Numbered from the stretch's first letter, positions 1 to 6,089 are shown. The stretch: DNA of 6,447 nucleotides from a candidate division KSB1 bacterium (GCA_022566355.1 JADFJB010000177.1:1-6447), one strand, 5' to 3'. Numbers and translations: made by a program. The notes: a model not told the origin generated them from the letters alone.

Positions 1-798
1 ATGGAGTTGCAAAATCGGGTATTCTGGTGACATTCGAAGTTTTCAAAGGTCCCAATTTAGGCCAAACCGGTTCCGGCACCAGTCCAACCAATGGCAGTGG
101 CCAAGCCACATTTATTTATACCAGCAACGGTACGGCTGGCACGGATTCCATTGTAGCAAGCGGTTCGATTGATGGCGTACCCTTTGAATGTTTTGCCCAG
201 AAAGTTTGGGTAGATAATATGTGTACTTTGGAGGCAGAAACGGATACGAATCAAGTCGGTACGGATCATACATTGACTGTAACTATAAAACAGGATGGAG
301 TTGCAAAATCGGGTATTCCGGTGACTTTCGAAGTTTTCAAAGGTCCCAATTTAGGCCAAACCGGTTCCGGCACCAGTCCAACCAATGGCAGTGGCCAAGC
401 TACATTTATTTATACCAGCAATGGTACGGCTGGCACAGATTCCATCAAAGCAACCGGTTCGATTGATGGTGTTCCTTTTGAATGTTTTGCCCAGAAAGTT
501 TGGGTAGATAATATGTGCACATTAACACCGGCAACGGATCAGAATCAAATTGGCACAGATCATACGATAACAGCAATTGTTTTACTGGATGAAAATCCTG
601 TTCCGGGAATCCCAATTTCTTTCACCATCTTTAAAGGTCCTAATGCCTCTGGAATTGTAATAGAAATAACCGATGCCAACGGCGAGGCGGAATTTACTTA
701 TACCGGTAATGGCGGCGTCGGAACGGATTCGATCAAAGCCAGTGGTACCATTAATGGCGTTCAGTTCGAGTGTCTGGCAGAAAAGAAATGGGTTATTG
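1..798 (+). repeat. In-gene tandem repeat, 294-nt period (98-residue Ig unit)
   Basis: Three successive units of 294 nt start at 1, 295 and about 589. By hand alignment, units 1 and 2 differ at only about a dozen of their first 222 bases, while unit 3 is recognisable mainly at protein level. The first base of the window coincides with the phase of the base at 295, so the array continues to the left. The near identity of units 1 and 2 indicates recent duplication or gene conversion inside the gene. Confidence 0.93.
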
Positions 799-1559
799 CT
801 CAAAACATTAATGATGAGATTTCGGTGGCATTCCAATTTCCATTCTATAATCAAGTCACCAACCAGTTCCAATTTGAAGTGAAGCTGATAAATAGTTCAG
901 ATATGATTCTCTTCGCACCGTTTTTTGTCGAGTTCGAAACAATCATTTCAATACCAGAAGGTCACCCGATAACTGTGGATAATGCGGATCGTGGCGGAGA
1001 TGGTGTAGGCGCTGTGTATGACTACAGTAATTCTTTAGGAGGAGATGGCCAACTGGATCCGGGTGAAATGACATCCTTCAAAGTGTGGAGATTTAATGAT
1101 CCGGACATGGTGAATTTCTTTATTTTTGCCAATGTATTTTCTTTTATTCCAAATGGCGCTCTAATAGCAAAAGCAAATGGTAACGAACCTTTTAGGTTTT
1201 TTTCGGATGTAAAGGGCGGAAATCTTGAGATTTCAAGAATCTCTACGGCGTTAAACGAACCTGATCCGTTTAAGATTCCGACAGATTTCGGTTTGCAGCA
1301 AAACTATCCAAATCCGTTTAACCCGGAAACTACAATACGATACCAGCTTCCTAAAACATCTGAAGTGAAAATAAACATCTACAATCTGCAAGGTCAACTG
1401 GTCCGTACTTTAGTGAATGATAGTAAAGAAGCCGGATTTTATCAGGTAGTTTGGGATGCTAAAAATAATACTGGTAATGGGGTTCCAAGCGGTGTTTATT
1501 TGTATCGCATCCAGGCTGGTGCTTATATGGAAGTGCGAAAGTTGATGCTGTTGAGGTAA
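3..1559 (+). CDS. T9SS-sorted surface protein with tandem Ig-like (Big_1) domains, 5' partial
   Basis: The reading frame is already open at the left edge, so the N-terminus and signal peptide lie outside the window; 518 residues are visible. Residues 1-72, 73-170 and 171-263 are one incomplete and two complete Ig-like domains of the invasin/Big_1 kind (GIPVTFEVFKGPN, NGSGQATFIYT, GTDSIKA). Domains 2 and 3 each have one Cys in the first strand (C74, C172) and one in the last (C161, C257), so an intradomain disulfide is likely. Residues 266-410 form a less familiar domain with Asp/Gly-rich loops (GGDGQLDPGE) that could bind calcium. Residues 429-518 are a type A T9SS sorting domain (NYPNPFNPETTIRYQLP, ending RKLMLLR), which directs export across the outer membrane and is normally cleaved or anchored there. 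The likely role is adhesion or a surface stalk; no catalytic domain is visible. The next gene converges on it. Family assignment is confident; binding partner unknown. Confidence 0.92.
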   Translation, partial: GVAKSGILVTFEVFKGPNLGQTGSGTSPTNGSGQATFIYTSNGTAGTDSIVASGSIDGVPFECFAQKVWVDNMCTLEAETDTNQVGTDHTLTVTIKQDGVAKSGIPVTFEVFKGPNLGQTGSGTSPTNGSGQATFIYTSNGTAGTDSIKATGSIDGVPFECFAQKVWVDNMCTLTPATDQNQIGTDHTITAIVLLDENPVPGIPISFTIFKGPNASGIVIEITDANGEAEFTYTGNGGVGTDSIKASGTINGVQFECLAEKKWVIAQNINDEISVAFQFPFYNQVTNQFQFEVKLINSSDMILFAPFFVEFETIISIPEGHPITVDNADRGGDGVGAVYDYSNSLGGDGQLDPGEMTSFKVWRFNDPDMVNFFIFANVFSFIPNGALIAKANGNEPFRFFSDVKGGNLEISRISTALNEPDPFKIPTDFGLQQNYPNPFNPETTIRYQLPKTSEVKINIYNLQGQLVRTLVNDSKEAGFYQVVWDAKNNTGNGVPSGVYLYRIQAGAYMEVRKLMLLR

Positions 1560-1561
1560 AG

Positions 1562-1660
1562 ACGGCAGACGTGAAACGGCAAACGGCAGACGGAGAAAAC
1601 CACAGAGGCACAGAGGCGCAAAGTAACAAAGTGGCAAAGGTACAAAGTGAAAAGTGCCGG
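1562..1660. repeat. Patchwork of short direct repeats
   Basis: Several unrelated short motifs are iterated one after another. ACGGCAGACG occurs at 1562-1571 and 1583-1592, with AAACGGC doubled at 1574-1587. ACAGAGGC is doubled at 1602-1617. A CAAAGT-like motif recurs four to five times from 1619 to 1658. The plus strand is strongly purine-rich. No reading frame or hairpin is apparent. This is probably replication-slippage-derived or dispersed intergenic repeat sequence. Confidence 0.7.
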
Positions 1661-1661
1661 C

Positions 1662-1789
1662 GAATGGGAGAATGGACAAAAGAAGAAGGAGAACGTGAGA
1701 ATTGGGAGAATGGAAAAAGAAGAAGGAGAACGTGAGAATTGGGAGAATGGAAAAAGAAGAAGGAGAACGTGAGAATTGGGGGAATCTAA
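1662..1789. repeat. 37-nt tandem repeat array (about 3.5 copies)
   Basis: Near-identical units start at 1681, 1718 and 1755, each beginning AGAAGAAGGAGAACGTGAGA and continuing ATTGGGAGAATGGAAAA. A partial copy of the unit's end precedes them at 1662-1680, and the last unit degenerates at its 3' end. The units abut with no spacers, so this is not a CRISPR array. The period is not a multiple of three and no open frame crosses the array, so it is non-coding. It lies between the 3' ends of two convergent genes. Confidence 0.9.
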
Positions 1790-1988
1790 GATAGGTTGAT
1801 CCGGATAAAAAGTGGAATGATCAATCTAATCTTTGTTTTTGATTTTTGGAATTTTCTCTCATCGGAATGGAGTTACTTCTTTCATGTTCCGGAATCTGGC
1901 ATACGGAATCCAGCATCAACCATCAAATATCAGACGCAATTCGATTCCCTAATTCCCAAGCTCCTATTTCAAATTTATCATATCCTAC

Positions 1989-2384
1989 TTAATTACCACG
2001 ATCAAACCAGGATAATTCTCGCTGACGATTATTGATATACCGGAAAAACAGTCGGTCACTACTGGTTGGTACTTTGGTAAATTCAAGCGCGCAGGCAATT
2101 TCATTCGTAAGAAATTCAGTTACAATTCGTCTAACAATACCGCTCGCAACAGCAACGCCTACCTGGGGAAGATAAAAGTTCATATCAAGTATATGAGTAC
2201 CTGTTGTTGGTTTCATCCTAAGTTCCGGTAATTTTAAGGCCACTCCTCCGAGACTGATATCTATCACCTGTAACTTGTTAAATTCCCGGCCATTTAATTT
2301 GATATTGCTTAGCACAGGATTGCCCATAGCCGGGTTTACCCGTATGTATTTTCGTCTTTCTTGTTCTTTATCGGCAACCAGCAT
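1989..2384 (-). CDS. Single-domain PilZ protein (predicted c-di-GMP receptor)
   Basis: The 131-residue protein has both hallmarks of the PilZ domain: the RxxxR motif at residues 11-15 within RRKYIR, and the D-x-S-x-x-G motif at 42-47 (DISLGG). Strands typical of the PilZ barrel follow, and a family-like end (CALEFTKV, then FFRYINNRQREL). PilZ proteins bind cyclic di-GMP and pass the signal to motility, polysaccharide or secretion partners by contact; a cytoplasmic location is expected because no signal peptide or membrane segment is present. I chose the ATG at 2384 rather than an upstream in-frame start at 2432, because a strong AAGGAGG ribosome-binding site sits six bases before it and would otherwise be coding. 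The gene appears to be transcribed alone, 403 nt from the antiporter upstream, and its target cannot be read from the context. Confidence 0.9.
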   Translation of the reverse strand: MLVADKEQERRKYIRVNPAMGNPVLSNIKLNGREFNKLQVIDISLGGVALKLPELRMKPTTGTHILDMNFYLPQVGVAVASGIVRRIVTEFLTNEIACALEFTKVPTSSDRLFFRYINNRQRELSWFDRGN

Positions 2385-2390
2385 TTTTTT

Positions 2391-2400
2391 CCTCCTTTTT
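2391..2400 (-). promoter_or_regulatory. Strong Shine-Dalgarno site of the PilZ gene
   Basis: Read on the minus strand this is AAAAAGGAGG followed by six A residues and the ATG. The GGAGG core and six-base spacing are close to ideal, and this decides the start of the PilZ gene. The other genes in the window have no comparable site. Confidence 0.88.
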
Positions 2401-2787
2401 AGGTTAATGTTGGTAAGATTTTCCTGTTTCAAATTTCGTGTAAGGTTAATTATTTGGAAAACTGCGCAAAAAAACTTAAACTTACAAACACCGTGCCGTT
2501 TGGTGATTTTGGCTAGTTTGAGGTTAAAAACCAGGAAAAATATTATTCGGAATGGGCGAATTTAATCCAGGATTCGTTTGAACTGAACAAATTCAAAGCA
2601 GTGAGTTTGGGTGTGAAATATTTTCTGCTATTAATTCTTCTTTATTATTTGGAATATATTCGTTCATAGTCTTAGAGAATTCGAGGCTGAATACTTACCA
2701 AGATTACCAAAACCTAGTAATTCAACGCTACATTTAATATGACTTAGACGTTTTCTTTAATAATCCTGCTCATCTAGTTGATCCTGT
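2401..2787. other. Intergenic region between antiporter and PilZ gene
   Basis: This AT-rich stretch must hold the PilZ promoter and the 3' end of the antiporter transcript. On the minus strand there is a weak candidate promoter, TTGAAA and CATTAA separated by 17 bases, shortly before the PilZ ribosome-binding site, but the match is too poor to annotate separately. No GC-rich hairpin with a T-run follows the antiporter stop. Open frames here look like chance: no domain motifs and no ribosome-binding site. Confidence 0.5.
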
Positions 2788-4734
2788 CTAACCATTTGTC
2801 GAACCTTGCACCTTTCCAACAAATCTCAGGAAAACATACATAGCAATAATCCCAATAGGTATTAAGATGAGCGGACTAATACCGAAACCGGCCGGCAGAT
2901 AGCCAAACAATATTCCCGCGAATGCCGCCATTAATGCGTATGGAATTTGTGTTCTTACATGGTCGATATGATCTGCGCCAGAGGCCATCGATGACATAAT
3001 GGTCGTATCCGAAATGGGTGAAGAATGATCGCCAAAGACAGAACCGGAAAGGACAGCGGCTACGGTTGCAACCAGGATTGTCGAACCTAGTTCTGCGGAA
3101 AGGCCGGCATCTATGGACATTTGATGAGATAAAGGCACGACAAGCGGGGTGAGTATTGCCATTGTAGCCCAGGATGTTCCCGTTGCAAATGCAATAACCG
3201 CAGCTATAATGAAGGTTAAAACCGGCAAAAAGTGGGGAGTGAACAATCCCTTGGTTGCCTGCACAATATATCCGGCTGTGTTTAAATCCTTACAGATGGC
3301 GCCAATCGACCAGGCGAGTATTAAAATTACGATTGCCAATAACATTGCCTTCATTCCTGTGAGCCATGCTTCTATTGTTTCTGTCATAGTCAATATTTTT
3401 TGACTCATGGCCATGGCACCGGCAACAAAAACGCTCACGGCGGTGCCCCACATTAATGCGGCAAATGGGTCTGCCGCACCGATTATTTGAATGATACTCG
3501 ATGAACCGGCTTCGTTTGCCAGGGATAGATAACCACTATAATAGAGCCCGGCAAAAGAAACCACAATCATAACTAAAATCGGAACGATTGCATTATACCA
3601 GCGCAATGGTATACCGTCTTTATCTTTTTCAATTTCCATCTCCTGGGTATTAGAAAGCGGAACTGCTCCATCCCGCAAAACCGCACCGGTTTCGGTAACC
3701 CTTGTTTCGGCGGTTAGCATACTGCCAAAGTCTCTGCCGGTGTAGCCAATCAGGAAAACGGCAGCCATGGTAAAAATGCTGTAAAACGAATAGCCAATGC
3801 TGCGGAAAAAAATGAAATATCCGTCCCCATCCATTCCATTTGCTCTTAATGCATCGTCGATTAAACCGCTTTGGAATCCCACCCAGGTGGAAATAATTGC
3901 GATACTTGCGATAGGCGCTGCGGTTGAATCGACAATGTAAGACAGCTTTTCTCGTGAAATCCTTAACTTATCGGTAAGAGGGCGCATGGTATTGCCAACC
4001 ACGAGGGTATTGGCATAATCATCGAAAAAGATGAAAATACCCATTGCCCAGGTTGCAACCTGGCCGCTTCTCCTGGTTTTTGCATATTTTGATAATGACT
4101 GTACGATACCAGCCATCCCGCCGCACTTTGACATAATTCCCACCATGCCGCCGAGCAATAAACTAAAAACAATAACCGGAGTGTGAGACGGATCGGCGAT
4201 GGCGCCGATTACATATTGATCCAACGAACGCAAAAAGCCGATAATGGGCTGATAACCATTGAGAAAGATCGCCCCGAGCAAAATTCCAAAGAATAAAGAT
4301 AACACTACTTGCCGTAAAATCAGCGCCAGAAAAATCGCCAGAATTGGAGGAAAAATACTCAGGATGCCAGGGAGGACATAGAATCCTTGGTCATTTTGTA
4401 ATTCATTAAATCGGAATTGAAAATTTTGATTGCCAAGCTGTGAAATAACCACATTTTCAATAATATATTTGCCATTTACAAAAGGACCGATTCGATCCAA
4501 TTTTGTGATAGTGCCATTATTTTTTTGCCAGATGCCTTCACTATTGAGTGTGTCTGAAAAATCGCTGATCACATTGCCGAATTGATCCATTGCAGATATT
4601 GTAACCGTAAACGGAATATTTGCCAATACGACGGATGGAGAATCGATTATCAAATGATCAATCTTCTCAGTGGCATGAACAAGGTTGAATGGTAAAAAGA
4701 AACAAGAAATCAGAAGGGTTTTTTTTCGTAGCAT
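2788..4734 (-). CDS. NhaC-family Na+/H+ antiporter with N-terminal Ig-like extracytoplasmic domain
   Basis: The 648-residue protein has a membrane core from about residue 123 that is typical of the NhaC family (PF03553-type), which exchanges Na+ for H+ across the inner membrane for pH and sodium homeostasis. Signature stretches are PPILAIFLALILRQVVLS at 129-146, FFDDYANTLVVGNTMRP at 236-252, ATGTSWATMAILTP at 517-530 and GDHSSPISDTT at 568-578, with acidic and Ser/His residues expected in the ion path. Residues 1-21 form a signal peptide (MLRKK, then a hydrophobic run, ending VHA), and 22-121 look like an Ig-like beta domain (PFTVTISAMDQFGNVI, then GKYIIENVVIS). Ordinary NhaC proteins have about 450-510 residues, so this N-terminal 120 is an addition. 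There is no clear Shine-Dalgarno sequence; the start is supported by the signal peptide and by the matching start in the duplicated copy at 6303. Some relatives exchange organic acids, so the substrate is inferred. Confidence 0.9.
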   Translation of the reverse strand: MLRKKTLLISCFFLPFNLVHATEKIDHLIIDSPSVVLANIPFTVTISAMDQFGNVISDFSDTLNSEGIWQKNNGTITKLDRIGPFVNGKYIIENVVISQLGNQNFQFRFNELQNDQGFYVLPGILSIFPPILAIFLALILRQVVLSLFFGILLGAIFLNGYQPIIGFLRSLDQYVIGAIADPSHTPVIVFSLLLGGMVGIMSKCGGMAGIVQSLSKYAKTRRSGQVATWAMGIFIFFDDYANTLVVGNTMRPLTDKLRISREKLSYIVDSTAAPIASIAIISTWVGFQSGLIDDALRANGMDGDGYFIFFRSIGYSFYSIFTMAAVFLIGYTGRDFGSMLTAETRVTETGAVLRDGAVPLSNTQEMEIEKDKDGIPLRWYNAIVPILVMIVVSFAGLYYSGYLSLANEAGSSSIIQIIGAADPFAALMWGTAVSVFVAGAMAMSQKILTMTETIEAWLTGMKAMLLAIVILILAWSIGAICKDLNTAGYIVQATKGLFTPHFLPVLTFIIAAVIAFATGTSWATMAILTPLVVPLSHQMSIDAGLSAELGSTILVATVAAVLSGSVFGDHSSPISDTTIMSSMASGADHIDHVRTQIPYALMAAFAGILFGYLPAGFGISPLILIPIGIIAMYVFLRFVGKVQGSTNG

Positions 4735-4876
4735 TGGCTGTCCGAATTAGTGATTAATCCCAATTGAGTTGATTTTACAGCTTGAAGTATGAAGTATAGA
4801 AAAATTATTTAATAAACACAAGGGTAAAATAAAAGATAAAACCCTACAGCCAAGAAGAGGATATATTAATCATTCA
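4600..4876 (-). repeat. Copy 1 of a diverged direct repeat: antiporter 5' end plus promoter region
   Basis: This segment covers the first 45 or so codons of the antiporter, its leader and about 140 nt upstream. It matches 6172-6447 in the same orientation with scattered substitutions and a few small indels. The offset between copies is 1569 nt at the start codon and 1571 nt at the far end. Confidence 0.9.
4793..4821 (-). promoter_or_regulatory. Candidate sigma-70-like promoter of the antiporter gene
   Basis: On the minus strand TTGTGT (4816-4821) and TATACT (4793-4798) are separated by 17 bases, which would give a leader of roughly 50 nt before the ATG at 4734. The same arrangement with a better -10 (TATAAT) is kept in the duplicated copy at 6362-6390. 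The leader contains a GATTAATC palindrome at 4751-4758, also kept in the copy. The -35 is weak, so this is a prediction from sequence only. Confidence 0.45.
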
Positions 4877-4940
4877 GCTCATATACTTAAAGTTGAGGCT
4901 CAAAGAATTTGCTTTTTATTGATATTACATTTGAGTTCAT

Positions 4941-5034
4941 TCTAAAAAGGTGGGATACCGATTCCATCGTTCTCATAAGTATTTGTTTTTATGTATTAAT
5001 TTTTTTTAGAAAAGCGATGGCATCGGTTTTTAGA
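4941..5034. repeat. 94-bp imperfect inverted repeat (MITE-like)
   Basis: The ends are TCTAAAAA (4941-4948) and TTTTTAGA (5027-5034). Inside them ACCGATTCCATCG (4957-4969) pairs with CGATGGCATCGGT (5015-5027) with one mismatch. The middle is an AT-rich stretch of 45 nt. Nested inverted ends around a short non-coding centre resemble a miniature inverted-repeat element. The loop is too long for a normal intrinsic terminator. No clear target-site duplication is visible. Confidence 0.5.
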
Positions 5035-5093
5035 GTAGACTCACATTTATAATCTTCTATTAGATTCGTGTTTGACAGAAAACACATTAGCTG

Positions 5094-5147
5094 TCATTCC
5101 CGAATGCTTACCCGCTAAAAACATGCGGGCACAAGTTTATCGGGAAT
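5094..5147. repeat. GTCATTCCCG-type intergenic hairpin repeat
   Basis: ATTCCCGA (5096-5103) pairs perfectly with TCGGGAAT (5140-5147), and inside them CCCGC (5111-5115) pairs with GCGGG (5125-5129). The GTCATTCCCG start and GGGAAT end resemble small dispersed repeats known from many bacterial genomes, such as the ATTCCC-N8-GGGAAT repeats of Neisseria. Membership in a genome-wide family cannot be shown from one copy. Confidence 0.6.
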
Positions 5148-5196
5148 CTTCCAGATTGAAACGATAAGATTTCAGTCAAAAAAATAAGGAGGGGGA

Positions 5197-5229
5197 AAAC
5201 CTCTCAGGTTTTGAAAACCTGAGAGGTTT
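5197..5229. repeat. Perfect 33-nt palindrome (16-bp arms)
   Basis: AAACCTCTCAGGTTTT (5197-5212) and AAAACCTGAGAGGTTT (5214-5229) are exact inverted copies around a single G. Each arm itself holds an internal near-palindrome (AACCTCTCAGGTT). Such CCTCTCAGG/CCTGAGAGG elements occur as dispersed intergenic repeats in related phyla, as I recall. RNA from either strand would fold into a long hairpin, so a bidirectional terminator role is possible, but no T-run follows and no gene ends close by. Confidence 0.75.
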
Positions 5230-5459
5230 AATTAAGAGGGGTAATTGAGACAAACAAAATACTACAGTTCTATAGTTCCGTATTAAAAATACGTCACCGA
5301 ATTTATGCAACAGACCACTAAGCGAACTAACGCTAAAATGGTTGAAAATAACCGGCAATTTGTGGATACATCATACGTTCTGTATTAACTTACTGCCCCA
5401 ATAGTAATTAACTTGGATAATTCATGAATTATAGTTTTAAGCTTGAAGTTTCCAAAGTT

Positions 5460-5543
5460 GTCATTCTGGAAGAATCTATTTCCATAAAATTGAAAAAGCA
5501 TATTGTAAGTATAAAATAGTTGCAAAATAGATCCCTCCTGGAC
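5460..5543. repeat. GTCATTCTGGA-type inverted-repeat element
   Basis: GGAAGAATCTATTT (5468-5481) is the inverted partner of AAATAGATCCCTCC (5525-5538), 12 of 14 positions matching. The outer ends GTC and GAC extend the symmetry to an 84-bp element. Its right end overlaps a second hairpin, in which CCTGGAC (5537-5543) pairs with GTCCAGG (5567-5573) and ACCTT (5545-5549) with AAGGT (5553-5557). It contains no reading frame. It looks like a non-autonomous dispersed repeat. Confidence 0.5.
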
Positions 5544-5579
5544 GACCTTGAAAAGGTTCATGAATAGTCCAGGTTAATT

Positions 5580-5598
5580 AAACGTAATTATTACGTTT
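5580..5598. repeat. Perfect 19-nt palindrome over the stop codon of the 83-residue gene
   Basis: AAACGTAAT and ATTACGTTT are exact inverted copies around one T. The minus-strand stop codon at 5591-5593 lies inside. The stem is AT-rich with no loop bases to spare and no T-run after it on the minus strand, so it is a doubtful terminator; a protein-binding site or chance are alternatives. Confidence 0.5.
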
Positions 5599-5842
5599 CA
5601 GTACTTTTTTCCATAAAATGGCGTTCTAAATGTGTCGTTTGTGCAACTTCAAAAAAGCTGGTGGGATAAAGATAATCCTCGCCTTCGTCATCAATAATTC
5701 TGTAATCTGATCCTTCGATTTCAAGTACTTCGTATACTTTACCAATAGTCAGACTACCCGCCAACCCATTCTTAACTTCAATCCAATCTTTATTATCTTC
5801 AAGTTGGGCAATGCCCGAGTTACAAATACATTTTATTTTCAT
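5591..5842 (-). CDS. Small conserved-looking protein of unknown function (83 residues)
   Basis: I do not recognise a named family. The protein starts MKIKCICNSG with two Cys at 5 and 7. It has a core at 29-66 with alternating beta-like pattern (SLTIGKVYEVLEIE, then YRIIDDEGEDYLYP, then FFEV) that suggests a small SH3-like barrel. Similar LTIGKVYEV / IIDDEGE / YLYP small proteins occur as hypotheticals in many bacteria and phages, from memory. It is acidic overall, has no signal peptide or membrane segment and is probably cytoplasmic. The start ATG is 9 nt after the stop of the broken small gene at 5852, so the two are probably co-transcribed. A Shine-Dalgarno sequence is weak or absent. The coding pattern and the close spacing make it a likely real gene; a toxin-antitoxin or immunity role is possible but not shown. 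Confidence 0.7.
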   Translation of the reverse strand: MKIKCICNSGIAQLEDNKDWIEVKNGLAGSLTIGKVYEVLEIEGSDYRIIDDEGEDYLYPTSFFEVAQTTHLERHFMEKSTET

Positions 5843-5851
5843 GATAAATTT

Positions 5852-6089
5852 TTACTCTAGCCAACGTTTCCTTTTAACTTCGACTTTACCCACTCCTTTA
5901 GCTTCAAACCAATGAATTTCAGCTTTACGCGGTAAACCATCATATGGAGCTCTGATTAAAGCAATACCTTTTTTCCTTTTTCCATTCCTTGCCGCCATAT
6001 CTATTTCTTAAATAGTGCAATATCCGAATTGACTTGCTTCTTGCAATAGTTTCAATATCGGTAATGGGCGATAGAAATTCTATTTTCAT
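5852..6089 (-). pseudogene. Conserved small protein (78 residues when repaired) broken by a +1 frameshift in a poly-A tract
   Basis: Two overlapping frames together make one recognisable small protein. The first, from the ATG at 6089, reads MKIEFLSPITDIETIA, then YGGKEWKKEK. The second ends the protein with GIALIRAPYDG, then KAEIHWFEAKGVGKVEVK and the stop at 5852. From memory, a widespread family of hypothetical proteins has this order in one chain: DIE-IA, a SIR-like helix, YG-G-WRK-KGIA, and HWYEA-GIGK-E-K. Removing one base from the six-A run (plus-strand T at 5969-5974) joins the halves at WKKEKGIALIRA and restores that pattern over 78 residues. As it stands, the first frame runs on into unrelated sequence until 5940, and the second could only be made alone as a 48-residue protein from an ATG at 5998. 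The function is unknown. The gap to the 83-residue gene is 9 nt, suggesting an operon. The extra base may be real, a phase-variable tract, or a sequencing error. Confidence 0.75.

Larger units (their letters stand above)
1560..1988. other. Convergent intergenic spacer, non-coding
   Basis: This spacer separates the stop of the surface-protein gene from the stop of the PilZ gene. Its left half is filled by the two repeat tracts annotated separately. The remaining 1790-1988 stretch has a degenerate iteration of GGAATC/GGCAT/CCAGCATC-like words around 1889-1925, a kind of low-complexity text seen in intergenic DNA of uncultured bacteria. I see no clear intrinsic terminator for either gene and no supported small gene. 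Confidence 0.7.
4877..5590. other. Long non-coding spacer rich in palindromes
   Basis: Over 700 nt separate the antiporter's upstream region from the 83-residue gene. I find no convincing gene: the longest open frame here (5176-5358, minus) runs through a perfect palindrome and has no recognisable motif. The stretch is AT-rich and carries the inverted repeats annotated at 4941, 5094, 5197, 5460 and 5580. A small hairpin, CGTATT/AATACG with a three-base loop, also lies at 5279-5293. Confidence 0.7.

Noticed and set aside
1-30. ATG at the first base as a gene start
   Set aside because: It is out of frame with the surface protein and hits TGA after nine codons; it is just the repeat sequence seen again at 295.
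1662-1789. 37-nt repeats as a CRISPR array
   Set aside because: The units abut directly with no variable spacers and no cas genes are near; it is a simple tandem repeat.
1796-2035. Plus-strand 79-codon frame ending TRIILADDY, like the start of a response regulator
   Set aside because: The resemblance lies at the C-terminal end, is antisense to the PilZ gene end, and a stop follows at once; it is chance.
3149-3403. Plus-strand 84-codon frame inside the antiporter
   Set aside because: It is an antisense shadow of strongly conserved NhaC coding sequence. The same holds for other overlapping frames in the surface protein and antiporter.
4826-4853. Alternative antiporter promoter TTGGCT-16-TATTTT
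   Set aside because: It is partly kept in the copy (TTGCAT-17-TATTTT), but the TATACT/TATAAT pair nearer the gene is closer to consensus and has constant 17-nt spacing.
4957-5031. Intrinsic terminator formed by the 13-bp inverted repeat followed by five T
   Set aside because: The loop would be 45 nt and no plus-strand gene ends nearby.
5176-5358. Minus-strand 60-codon frame
   Set aside because: It runs through the perfect palindrome, has no ribosome-binding site and shows no protein-like pattern.
5966-5984. Programmed -1 frameshifting at the A-run, as in IS3-type or dnaX sites
   Set aside because: The change needed is +1, and codon phase does not match the A-AAA-AAG slip pattern; an indel explains it more simply, though slippage is not excluded.
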